From positions 1 to 10,811 of the forward strand of contig CANRLD010000048.1 in assembly GCA_947631375.1 (NCBI GenBank): 10,811 nucleotides of DNA. The letters are read 5' to 3'. The stretch is from an uncultured Methylophaga sp. (GTDB taxonomy: Bacteria > Pseudomonadota > Gammaproteobacteria > Nitrosococcales > Methylophagaceae). Below, in pieces: positions 1 to 8,200 of this stretch (its first letter is position 1; the number at the start of each line of letters is the position of its first letter). The notes under the pieces are model-generated. The model made no database searches and was not told the DNA's origin. It was given only the letters and a program-made list of their open reading frames with translations. The position numbers and the translations under genes are program-made.

Positions 1-578
1 GCGGCATTGATAAACCCTTCAAACAGGCGATGCCCCTGCCTTGGCGTCGAGGTAAATTCTGGATGGAACTGGCAGGCAACGAACCAGGGATGATCGGGAA
101 TTTCAATCATTTCCGCCAGTGAGTTGTCTTTTGACATGCCTGAAAATACCAGACCGGCCTCTTCCAGAGCCTGTTGATAATTATGATTAAATTCATAACG
201 ATGGCGATGACGCTCAATAATCTCATCGGCACCATAGATTTTCTGCGCCAGTGAACCGGGTTTCAACAAGCAGGGATAACTACCAAGACGCATGGTGCCG
301 CCCAAATCAGAGTCATGGTCACGCTGCTCAATGCTGCCATCCTCTTTCTGCCATTCGGTGATCAAACCAATCACTGGGTCTGGCGTATCAGCATCAAACT
401 CGGTGCTGAAAGCTTGCGGGAAACCGGCTTTATGACGGGCATATTCAATCACCGCTACCTGCATACCAAGGCAAATTCCTAAATACGGAATATTATTTTC
501 ACGGGCAAACTGTGCGGTAGCGATCATGCCTTCGACACCCCGTTTTCCAAACCCGCCCGGCACCAGAATGGCGTCCAT
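1..578 (-). pseudogene. pyrG: CTP synthase, C-terminal glutamine amidotransferase part (out of frame with its N-terminal part; 3' end cut by window)
   Basis: Reading the minus strand from the ATG at 578 gives about 192 codons open to the window edge. They encode the class I glutaminase half of CTP synthase, which releases ammonia from glutamine for UTP amination. The segment starts MDAILVPGGFGKRGVEG, the oxyanion-loop region. It contains the nucleophile motif LGICLGMQ (Cys codon 473-471) and ends near HPEFTSTP (His codon 65-63, Glu codon 59-57), so the Cys-His-Glu triad is intact. Compared with E. coli PyrG only about a dozen C-terminal residues lie outside the window. The frame differs from that of the synthetase half (524-1573), and an in-frame TGA at 593-591 lies just upstream. 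No ribosome site precedes the ATG, so independent translation is unlikely. I read this as the second half of one interrupted pyrG. Identity is very secure; whether the break is biological is not. Confidence 0.88.
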
Positions 579-1573
579 ATTAGTTCGCTGTCAACATAAT
601 GTACATTGACTTTGGTACGGGTATGAATTGCAGCATGCACCAACGCTTCAGACAGCGATTTATAGGCTTCGGTTAATTCCATGTACTTGCCAACCATGGC
701 AATATCGACTTCGCCATCGGGATTTGACAGGTTTTCATTAACCTGCAGCCATTGACTCAGATCTGCCGGTTTGGCATCAAGCCCCAGTTGCTTGACTACA
801 ATGTCATCCAGTCCCTGACGATGTAACTGCAATGGAATTTGATAAATACTTTCGACATCCATACAGGTAATAACTGATTTCTCAGGCACATTGGTAAACA
901 GCGCGATTTTACGTCGCTCCGACTCCGGTAACGGACGATCCATCCGGCATAACAGTACGTCTGGCTGAATACCGATGGTGCGCAGTTCTTTCACAGAATG
1001 CTGTGTCGGCTTTGTTTTAATTTCACCGGCGGTGGCAATATAGGGCACCAACGTCAAATGAATAAATAAAGCCCGCTCGCGGCCCAGTTCAACCGCCATC
1101 TGCCGAATCGTTTCCAGAAAAGGCAGTGACTCGATATCGCCTACCGTACCGCCAATCTCAATCATTGCTACATCGGCATCACCTGCCCCTTCATAGATGC
1201 AGCGTTTGATTTCGTCGGTAATATGCGGAATCACCTGAACAGTATTGCCCAGATATTCACCGCGCCGCTCTTTGCGGATAACGTTTTCATAAATCTGACC
1301 GGTGGTATGGTTATTGAGCCTGGTCATATTGGCATCAATAAACCGCTCGTAATGTCCCAAATCCAGATCAGTTTCCGCACCATCATCTGTCACAAAAACC
1401 TCACCATGCTGCAATGGGCTCATGGTGCCAGGATCAACGTTGATGTATGGATCGAGTTTGATGATGGTCACTTTCAAACCACGAGCTTCAAGAATCGCTG
1501 CCAGTGATGCCGCCGAAATTCCCTTGCCGAGAGACGACACAACACCACCAGTGACAAATATAAATTTAGTCAT
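524..1573 (-). CDS. pyrG: CTP synthase, N-terminal synthetase part, frameshifted after residue 330
   Basis: CTP synthase makes CTP from UTP, ATP and glutamine, the last step of de novo pyrimidine nucleotide synthesis in the cytosol. The first 330 residues match the ATP/UTP-binding synthetase domain: P-loop GGVVSSLGKG (residues 9-18), DPYINVDPGTMSPLQHGEVFVT, DDGAETDLDLGHYERF, EIGGTVGDIESLPFLE and KTKPTQHSVKELRTIGIQPD. After ...VNVHYVDSE (E330) the frame runs through 19 unrelated residues to a stop, while the glutaminase domain resumes in another frame from 578. The family is about 545 residues long, so this product would lack glutaminase activity. The ATG start is set by homology (M-T-x-x-IFVTGG); no good Shine-Dalgarno is visible before it. 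The gene follows tilS after 87 bases, in which I see no clear terminator or promoter. Confidence 0.9.
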   Translation of the reverse strand: MTKFIFVTGGVVSSLGKGISAASLAAILEARGLKVTIIKLDPYINVDPGTMSPLQHGEVFVTDDGAETDLDLGHYERFIDANMTRLNNHTTGQIYENVIRKERRGEYLGNTVQVIPHITDEIKRCIYEGAGDADVAMIEIGGTVGDIESLPFLETIRQMAVELGRERALFIHLTLVPYIATAGEIKTKPTQHSVKELRTIGIQPDVLLCRMDRPLPESERRKIALFTNVPEKSVITCMDVESIYQIPLQLHRQGLDDIVVKQLGLDAKPADLSQWLQVNENLSNPDGEVDIAMVGKYMELTEAYKSLSEALVHAAIHTRTKVNVHYVDSELIWTPFWCRAGLENGVSKA

Positions 1574-1660
1574 AATATGGAGAGTTTTTGCAAAAGCGGT
1601 GCGGCCAGAATGGCTACACTCAAAAATATGCGCATAAAGTACCAGAATTGCCTGTTGCGC

Positions 1661-3004
1661 TCAATCAAAATATCCCTGCTCAGCAGGCTCGATCAACGGC
1701 AGCCAACCGGTTTGATCCGCTTCTGTTCGTGCACTTTCAGCATAACCATAGCCCACGACTGCGACCAGTTCATCCTTCACAAACAGCAGCGGAATACTGT
1801 CACGTTGCCAGCTCGGCACCTGCCATTGTTGCAACAGTTTTTTCAGCGACTGATGATGTGTTTTTCCCAGTAATTGAATTTTTTCACCACCCTGCCGGTA
1901 ACGTAATTCAATCCCTGCCTCAAATAAATCAGCTCGCAGTCCTTGACCGGTTTGAGCCTGCCATACCAGTTTGCGCTGCAAATCCAGTTGCAATGGCTGC
2001 TGATCGTGCAGCAGTATTGATGTAGCGGTAATCATTGATGGCGTTACCAGTGCCAAATAAAGCCGATCCTGGTAGCGTCTGGCGACATAGTGATGCCAGA
2101 TGACTTCTGGTTGTGCGTCTGCCGCCGCCAGGCAGACTTCCTCCAGAATTCGCTGTAACACTTTCCGGGATGGCAACATCATCGCCAGACTGAGCATAAA
2201 ATAGCGTAATACATTTCGTTGTCGCGGCTGGCTCAACGTAACTAACTGACGAATTGAGACACTGCCTGTAGTGTGATCAGCAGCGATTAGCTGTAAATCC
2301 CCGGCTGCCAATTCATCCAGTAACAGCTGACTTTCCTGCAGATTGTCTGCGGCACGAGCCAGTGTTTGATCCAATGACGGCCAGCGATGCTGTAATGACG
2401 GCCAAATCTGATGACGTAAAAAATTGCGGTTGATCCCGCTATCCAGATTGCTCGGATCCTCTATCCAGAGCAGTTGGTGCCTGCGGGCATAATCCAGTAA
2501 AGCACTATGGGAAATCGTCAACAACGGCCGGATAATTGTCATCTTCTGCCACTGGGAAACCGCTTTCATTGCTCCCAAACCGCGCACGCCAGCGCCACGC
2601 AGCAGTTGCAGCATCACTGTTTCAGCCTGATCCTGCCGATGCTGACCAGTCAACAATTTCCCCTCCGGGCCGACTAATTGGGCGATTGCCTGATAACGCG
2701 CAGTGCGGGCAGCTGATTCCATGCCTGTTTCGTGGCTATTGACGACGGTCACCTTGAGACAATGAAAGGGAAGCTGCAACTTTTCCACCGTTTGCTGGCA
2801 ATGCTCCGCCCAGCGCGAGGAAGGTGATTGCAGCTGATGATTGACGTGAACCACCTGGATTGTTTGTGGAAATTGCTGACGATGACTGGCCAGCAGGTGT
2901 AATAAAACATGGGAGTCCATGCCACCGCTGTAAGCGATCCATATTGGAGACGATCCGCAGAGTTTACGGATCGCCGATATCAGTAGAGCAGTGTCGAATG
3001 ACAC
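1661..3004 (-). CDS. tilS: tRNA(Ile)-lysidine synthase TilS
   Basis: TilS attaches lysine to the wobble cytidine (C34) of the CAU-anticodon tRNA-Ile using ATP, switching its charging and decoding from Met to Ile. This is normally essential. The protein has 447 residues, near the 432 of E. coli TilS. Visible motifs are the PP-loop SGGMDS (26-31), HVNHQL (53-58), ESAARTARYQA (96-106), QHRQDQAET (121-129) followed by LLRGAGVRGLGAM, and the tRNA-binding region WIEDPSNLDSGINRNFLRHQIWP (180-202). A C-terminal domain ends in ...SLKKLLQQWQVPSWQRDSIPLLF. One oddity is that the usual HxxDDQxET reads H-R-Q-D-Q-A-E-T, with Gln replacing the first Asp. The start is GTG, 9 bases after the accA stop. A distant AAGG sits within the accA end (13-base spacing), suggesting translational coupling to accA. 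Confidence 0.95.
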   Translation of the reverse strand: MSFDTALLISAIRKLCGSSPIWIAYSGGMDSHVLLHLLASHRQQFPQTIQVVHVNHQLQSPSSRWAEHCQQTVEKLQLPFHCLKVTVVNSHETGMESAARTARYQAIAQLVGPEGKLLTGQHRQDQAETVMLQLLRGAGVRGLGAMKAVSQWQKMTIIRPLLTISHSALLDYARRHQLLWIEDPSNLDSGINRNFLRHQIWPSLQHRWPSLDQTLARAADNLQESQLLLDELAAGDLQLIAADHTTGSVSIRQLVTLSQPRQRNVLRYFMLSLAMMLPSRKVLQRILEEVCLAAADAQPEVIWHHYVARRYQDRLYLALVTPSMITATSILLHDQQPLQLDLQRKLVWQAQTGQGLRADLFEAGIELRYRQGGEKIQLLGKTHHQSLKKLLQQWQVPSWQRDSIPLLFVKDELVAVVGYGYAESARTEADQTGWLPLIEPAEQGYFD

Positions 3005-3013
3005 GCGAAAAAT

Positions 3014-3970
3014 CTAACCTTCAAAGATACCGTAATCAAGCAAACGCTGTTGTCGACGCTTGACCAGTTCTTCGACAGGCATTGCCTGTAGTTGGCTAAG
3101 CTGGGCAGCAATAGTGGTTTTCATGCTACTCATCAGGGCTTCAGGATCGCGGTGAGCACCGCCTAATGGTTCCGTAATAATTTCATCAATCAACCCCAGT
3201 GACTTCAGACGTTCAGAAGTAACGCCCAGAGTTGTAGCAGCATCGGAAGCTTTTTCTGCGCTCTTCCACAAGATTGAGGCACAACCTTCCGGTGAGATAA
3301 CCGAGTAGATACTGTACTGCAGCATCATCAAGTGATCAGCCACACCAACCGCTAACGCACCACCAGACCCCCCTTCGCCAATAACTGTACTAATAATTGG
3401 CGTGTTCAGTCTGGACATCTCAAACAGATTGCGGGCAATGGCTTCACTTTGTCCACGCTCTTCCGCACCAATTCCCGGGTAAGCTCCCGGCGTATCAATA
3501 AAAGTCAGCACCGGTATCGAAAAACGTTCAGCCAGCTTCATCACTCGCAGCGCCTTACGATAGCCTTCTGGGCGAGGCATGCCAAAGTTTCGCGCCACTT
3601 TTTCTTTGGTATCACGACCTTTTTGATGACCAATGACAACCACTGGCTGACCATCGAATCGTCCCATGCCGGTAATCAATGCCTGATCATCTGCATAGGC
3701 ACGATCGCCGTGCAACTCTTCAAAGTCGGTAATCAGATGTTTGATGTAATCCAACGTATATGGACGTTGTGGATGACGCGCCATCTGGGTAACCTGCCAG
3801 GGCGTCAATGTAGAAAAAATAGAGCGGGTCAGCGATTCGCTTTTTTCTTTTAACTTCTGAATTTCTTCCGTGATATTCAGATCGCTATCGTTGCTCATAT
3901 AGCGAAGTTCGTCGATTTTAGCTTCCAACTCGGCAATGGGTTGCTCGTAGTCAAGGAAATTCAACTGCAT
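3014..3970 (-). CDS. accA: acetyl-CoA carboxylase carboxyltransferase subunit alpha
   Basis: AccA pairs with AccD (not in this window) to form the carboxyltransferase that moves CO2 from carboxybiotin-BCCP to acetyl-CoA, giving malonyl-CoA, the committed step of fatty acid synthesis. At 318 residues it has the usual family length. The N-terminus MQLNFLDYEQPIAELEAKIDEL is the characteristic helical lead-in. Later come HPQRPYTLDYI (66-76), HGDRAYADD (87-95), the crotonase-fold carboxyltransferase core PGAYPGIGAEERGQSEAIA (161-179), GEGGSGGAL (198-206) and SVISPEGCASILWK (223-236). The ATG has an AAGG ribosome site 10 bases upstream. The gene follows pilU by 59 bases and leads into tilS after 9 bases, so accA-tilS is a likely co-transcribed pair. 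A consensus -10 box lies in the upstream gap. Confidence 0.97.
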   Translation of the reverse strand: MQLNFLDYEQPIAELEAKIDELRYMSNDSDLNITEEIQKLKEKSESLTRSIFSTLTPWQVTQMARHPQRPYTLDYIKHLITDFEELHGDRAYADDQALITGMGRFDGQPVVVIGHQKGRDTKEKVARNFGMPRPEGYRKALRVMKLAERFSIPVLTFIDTPGAYPGIGAEERGQSEAIARNLFEMSRLNTPIISTVIGEGGSGGALAVGVADHLMMLQYSIYSVISPEGCASILWKSAEKASDAATTLGVTSERLKSLGLIDEIITEPLGGAHRDPEALMSSMKTTIAAQLSQLQAMPVEELVKRRQQRLLDYGIFEG

Positions 3971-3980
3971 TACAAAGTTA

Positions 3981-3984
3981 CCTT
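3981..3984 (-). promoter_or_regulatory. ribosome binding site of accA
   Basis: The minus strand reads TAAGG followed by 10 bases and the accA ATG at 3970. It supports the annotated start, which also gives the conserved MxLNFLDYE N-terminus. Confidence 0.6.
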
Positions 3985-4001
3985 AGAATCAAAATGGGTC
4001 A

Positions 4002-4007
4002 ATTATA
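4002..4007 (-). promoter_or_regulatory. candidate -10 element of an accA-tilS promoter
   Basis: The minus strand carries a perfect TATAAT in the 59-base gap between pilU and accA. Transcription would start about 7 bases downstream, giving a leader of roughly 25 bases that includes the accA ribosome site. At the expected distance upstream (4025-4030) the minus strand reads AGCGGA, a poor -35 box, and TG directly abuts the hexamer rather than sitting one base away as in an extended -10. The promoter is plausible but unproven. Confidence 0.35.
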
Positions 4008-4029
4008 CACGTACAATGTCAGCTTCCGC

Positions 4030-5130
4030 TCAGCTGAGAATCAATTCTGCGTCTGAATCACTGTTACCCGCCTCTCCCATGCGGATGGCCAAACCGAGAT
4101 CATTACGCGAATCGGCATTATGTAACGCTTCTTGCTGAGAAATTTTCCCGTCGCGATACAACGCCAGTAACGCCTGATCAAAGGTGATGGCACCAGGTTC
4201 GCTGCTCTCTTTCATTGCTTCTTTAATGGCACCGATTTCGCCTTTATTAATCAGCTCGGCAATATACGGCGAGCTGAGCATCACCTCTACTGCCGGTATC
4301 AGCTGACCGGTATCCTTTAACGGCAACAGCCGCTGCGAAATAATCGCCCGCAGGTTCAGCGACAAATCCATCAGGATCTGCCGGTGCATCATTTCCGGGA
4401 AAAAGTTGATGATCCGGTCCAATGCCTGATTGGCATTATTGGCATGCAGTGTCGCCAGACATAAATGACCGGTTTCAGAATAATTGATGGCGTGTCTCAT
4501 GGTATCCATATCACGGATCTCACCAATCAGAATCACATCCGGTGCTTCACGCAAGGCATTTTTCAAGGCATTTTCATAAGACAGAGTATCGATGCCAACT
4601 TCACGCTGTTGCACAATGGAACGTTCATGCGAGTGCACAAATTCCAGCGGATCTTCAATCGTTAATATATGGGAATTGGAATGGCGGTTACGGTGACCAA
4701 TCATGGCCGCCAATGTGGTTGATTTACCGCTGCCGGTCGCGCCGACCACCAGAATCAGCCCGCGTTTTTCCATCACCACATCGCCCAGTACCGGTGGCAG
4801 ACTCATTTCCTCAAAATCCGGGATATGGCTGCGAATGTAACGAATCACCATCGACACTTCACCGCGCTGCCGAAAAACATTCACCCGGAACCGTCCCAGT
4901 CCATTAACAGGCACCGCAAAGTTCATTTCCAGCTGTTGTTCAAACTCGTTGATCTGTTGCTGATCCATCAGCGAATAAGCAAGCGTTTTGACCTCACCTA
5001 CCAGCATTTTCTTATTGCCAACCGGACGTATCACACCCTGAATTTTGACTTGCGGTTCGGTCGCCGTACAAAAAAACAAATCCGAGGCATTGTTATCAGC
5101 CATCAGCTTCAGATAAGGCATTATTTCCAC
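4030..5130 (-). CDS. pilU: type IV pilus retraction ATPase PilU
   Basis: PilU is a hexameric cytoplasmic ATPase at the base of the type IV pilus that supports PilT in pilus retraction (twitching, DNA uptake). The 366-residue protein has the PilT/PilU layout. An N-terminal PAS-like part (about 1-100) includes SDLFFCTATEPQVKIQG and GLGRFRVNVFRQRG. The RecA-like core has Walker A GATGSGKST (130-138), Asp box LTIEDPLEFVH (156-166), Walker B DVILIGEIRD (198-207) and His box TGHLCLATLHANNA (220-233). Phrases such as HRNRHSNSHILTIEDPLEFVH and HLCLATLHANNANQALDRIINFFPE match PilU better than PilT. The start is GTG at 5130, with AAGG nine bases upstream; an ATG three codons later would be too far from that site. 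The gene sits between dnaE and accA, and no pilT is adjacent within the window. It follows dnaE by 82 bases. Confidence 0.92.
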   Translation of the reverse strand: MEIMPYLKLMADNNASDLFFCTATEPQVKIQGVIRPVGNKKMLVGEVKTLAYSLMDQQQINEFEQQLEMNFAVPVNGLGRFRVNVFRQRGEVSMVIRYIRSHIPDFEEMSLPPVLGDVVMEKRGLILVVGATGSGKSTTLAAMIGHRNRHSNSHILTIEDPLEFVHSHERSIVQQREVGIDTLSYENALKNALREAPDVILIGEIRDMDTMRHAINYSETGHLCLATLHANNANQALDRIINFFPEMMHRQILMDLSLNLRAIISQRLLPLKDTGQLIPAVEVMLSSPYIAELINKGEIGAIKEAMKESSEPGAITFDQALLALYRDGKISQQEALHNADSRNDLGLAIRMGEAGNSDSDAELILS

Positions 5131-5139
5131 GTCTGTAAT

Positions 5140-5143
5140 CCTT
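5140..5143 (-). promoter_or_regulatory. ribosome binding site deciding the pilU GTG start
   Basis: The minus strand reads AAGG, then nine bases, then GTG at 5130. The competing in-frame ATG at 5121 would be 18 bases away. The GTG start also gives an N-terminus (MEIMPYLKLM) resembling that of P. aeruginosa PilU (MEFEKLLRLM). Confidence 0.6.
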
Positions 5144-5212
5144 GTTTTTCCAGTTTCCGCTGCGTTAATCCCGCATCTGTTGCGCTTGGGTAATAAAGCT
5201 GCTGGTTATTTC

Positions 5213-8200
5213 CTAATAGCGTATCGTCACCATTTCACTGCCTGGCAAATCAGCCAGCTCTTTTAATAAGGTATCCGTAGGCGTTACCTGCCAGTCATGA
5301 CCGAGTTGAATTAACACTTCCGCCGCACTATTCCGATATTTGAGCTCGACCGGTACCACACCGCCACAAAATGGTATCAATGCCGACTGAAACTGTTGAA
5401 CCCATTTCGCTGCCGCCTCATCCTGAGTAAACGTCAGGCGTAAGGCTTTACCAAATAACTCACGCGCTTTTTGCAGGTCATAAACCGCTTCAGCCGTACC
5501 GGCAAGCCCGCCAGTGAAGCTATCCTGACCGACTTTTCCCTGAATAACCACTAATTTATCAGGCTGCAAAACGCCTTGATATTGTTCATAAACATCGGCA
5601 AACACCCGAACTTCCAGCCGAGCGGTTTGATCATCCAGCGTGACAAAAGCCATGCGACTACCATTTTTGGATTTCATGGTACGGATCGCCACAATCAGCC
5701 CAGCGGTGAGTAACGGCACCTCATTACGTTGATAACCTTTGGCCTCCGGTGCATCCAGATCCGCAATATTTTTGGGTATGAACTGTGCCAGTTCATCCGC
5801 ATAGCGATCAATCGGATGACCACTTAAATACAAACCAAGGGTTTCTTTTTCTGCCCGTAACAGCTGTTCTTCGGGCCATTGCGGCACTTCTTCGAGCAAA
5901 TCAGTTTGCGGCTGCTCAGCAGAGGATGTCTCTGCCAAAGCCAGACCAAACAGATCGTTCTGCCCGCTGTCACTGTCGCGACGGTGTTGTTCGGCGATCT
6001 GCATGGCGCGGCTGATGCTCGCCTCCAGACTGGCGCGATGTCCTCCCAATGAGTCAAAAGCGCCTGCTTTTACTAATGACTCCATTACCCGTCGATTGAT
6101 TTTTTTCAGTTCTACTCGGCGGCAGAAATCAAACAGCGAAACGAAAGCCTCACCTTGTTCACGTTCGCTGACAATCCCTGTCAGCGCTGATTCACCGACG
6201 CCCTTTATCGCCCCCATGCCATAGCGGATAGTCGTTTCGTTTTCCACCGTAAACTGCACTTTGCTGAAATTGACATCCGGTGGCAGTACCGTCAGATTCA
6301 TCGCCCGGCATTCATCAATCAGACCGACCACTTTGTCGGTATTGTCCATATCTGCCGATAATACAGCTGCCATAAACGCAGCCGGATAATGGGCTTTCAG
6401 CCATGCTGTTTGATAGGCAACCAGGGCATACGCAGCTGAATGTGATTTGTTAAAACCATATTCGGCAAACTTTTCCATCAGATCAAAAATTGGCCCGGCA
6501 GTCTTTTCGTCAATGCCGCGATTTTTTGCTCCCTGCAAAAATATTTGCCGCTGTTCGGCCATTTCTTCCGGTTTTTTCTTGCCCATTGCCCGGCGCAGCA
6601 TGTCTGCGCCGCCCAGACTATATCCAGCAAGGATCTGCGCAATCTGCATGACCTGCTCTTGGTAGACAATAACACCGTAGGTTGGCTTCAGAACGGGTTC
6701 AAGATCCGGGTGCGGATAATCGACTTTGGCACGGCCATGTTTACGATTAACAAAGTCATCAACCATGCCAGACTGCAATGGTCCAGGACGGAATAAGGCC
6801 ACTAAGGCAATAATGTCTTCGAAATTATCCGGTTGTAAACGTTTGATCAGTTCTTTCATGCCGCGTGATTCCAGCTGGAATACGGCAGTTGTTTCACAAC
6901 GTTTCAGCAAGTCGTAACTGGCTTTGTCATCCAGTGGCAGATTGGTAATATCAATGCTGTCGGCCATTTCTGCTGGCAGCATGGCTTTGACATTCGCCAC
7001 TGCCCAGTCGATAACGGTCAGTGTTTTGAGCCCCAGAAAGTCAAATTTAACCAGACCAACGCTTTCTACGTCGTCTTTATCATATTGTGACACCAGTCCG
7101 GCGCCATTCTGCTCACAATATAGTGGCGTGTAATTGGTCAGTTTTTTCGGGGCGATGACAACGCCACCAGCATGTTTGCCGACATTACGGGTTAATCCTT
7201 CCAGCTGCAATGCCAGATCGATCAGCCCACGAACATCTTCTTCCTTTTCATAACGTTCTTTCAGCTGGGGCTCTTGTTCCAGCGCCTTGTTCAACGTCAT
7301 TTTCAGTTCAAACGGCACCAGCTTGGCTAATTGATCAACAAACCCATAGGGATGCCCCAATACGCGGCCAACGTCACGTAATACCGCTTTGGCAGCCATC
7401 GTGCCAAAAGTAATGATCTGCGACACATGATCCCGGCCATAATGCTGAGAAACGTAGTCAATCACCCGATCCCGGCCATCCATACAAAAATCGACATCAA
7501 AGTCAGGCAGCGACACCCGTTCCGGATTGAGAAAACGCTCAAACAGCAAATCATATTGCAGCGGGTCAATATCCGTTATTTTCAATGCATAAGCGACCAG
7601 CGAACCCGCCCCCGATCCCCGCCCTGGTCCTACCGGCACCGCATTGTTTTTTGCCCAACGAATAAAGTCGGCAACGATCAGAAAGTAACCGGGGAAGCCC
7701 ATCTCATTGATGACATCCAGTTCGACTTGCAAGCGTGACTGGTAACGCTGGCGCGCCTGTTCACGCTCGGCTTCATCGGGAAACAGCACTGCCAGTCTTT
7801 CTGCCAGCCCCTCATAGGATTCTTTGGAAAAAAACTCGGCCAGCGTCATGCCCTCAGGCACCGGAAACTCAGGCAAATAATGCTCCCCCAATGTCAACTC
7901 GACATTACAGCGCTTAGCAATTTCCACCGTGTTGTGGATAGCTTCAGGAATATCGGCAAACAGTTTTGCCATTTCCTGCGGGCTACGCAGATATTGCTGT
8001 TCCGAATACAGACGGGGACGGCGTGGATCGTCCAGTAACCGCCCTTCGTTGATGCAGACTTTTGCTTCATGCGCTTCAAACTGGTCCGGCGTCAGAAAGC
8101 GTACGTCATTCGTTGCTACCACCGGTAACTCCAACAGACTGGCTAACTGCAAAGCCTGTTGAATATAGCGTTCTTCCTCTTCCCGTCCGGTGCGTACCAG

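Noticed and set aside
560..600. Programmed frameshift in pyrG
   Set aside because: About a dozen conserved-region residues are missing as well as the frame being shifted, and no slippery run is present at the junction. A deletion or assembly gap fits better.
1574..1660. Promoter or attenuator before pyrG
   Set aside because: Only weak AT-rich hexamers are present with no acceptable -35/-10 pairing, and no hairpin with a T run. The initial C/G-run attenuation known for Gram-positive pyrG has no counterpart here.
1588..2025. A 145-codon plus-strand open frame opposite tilS, and other plus-strand frames opposite pyrG, accA, pilU, dnaE and nagZ
   Set aside because: They lie antisense to clearly recognised genes, have no family-like motifs and no good ribosome sites, and read as low-complexity shadow translations.
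5131..5212. The dnaE-pilU gap is open in one minus-strand frame and reads protein-like (...QQLYYPSATDAGLTQRKLEKQGLQTWK)
   Set aside because: The frame is bounded by TGA inside dnaE and TAA just inside pilU, only about 37 codons apart, with no ATG, GTG or TTG start. A gene remnant is possible but cannot be supported.
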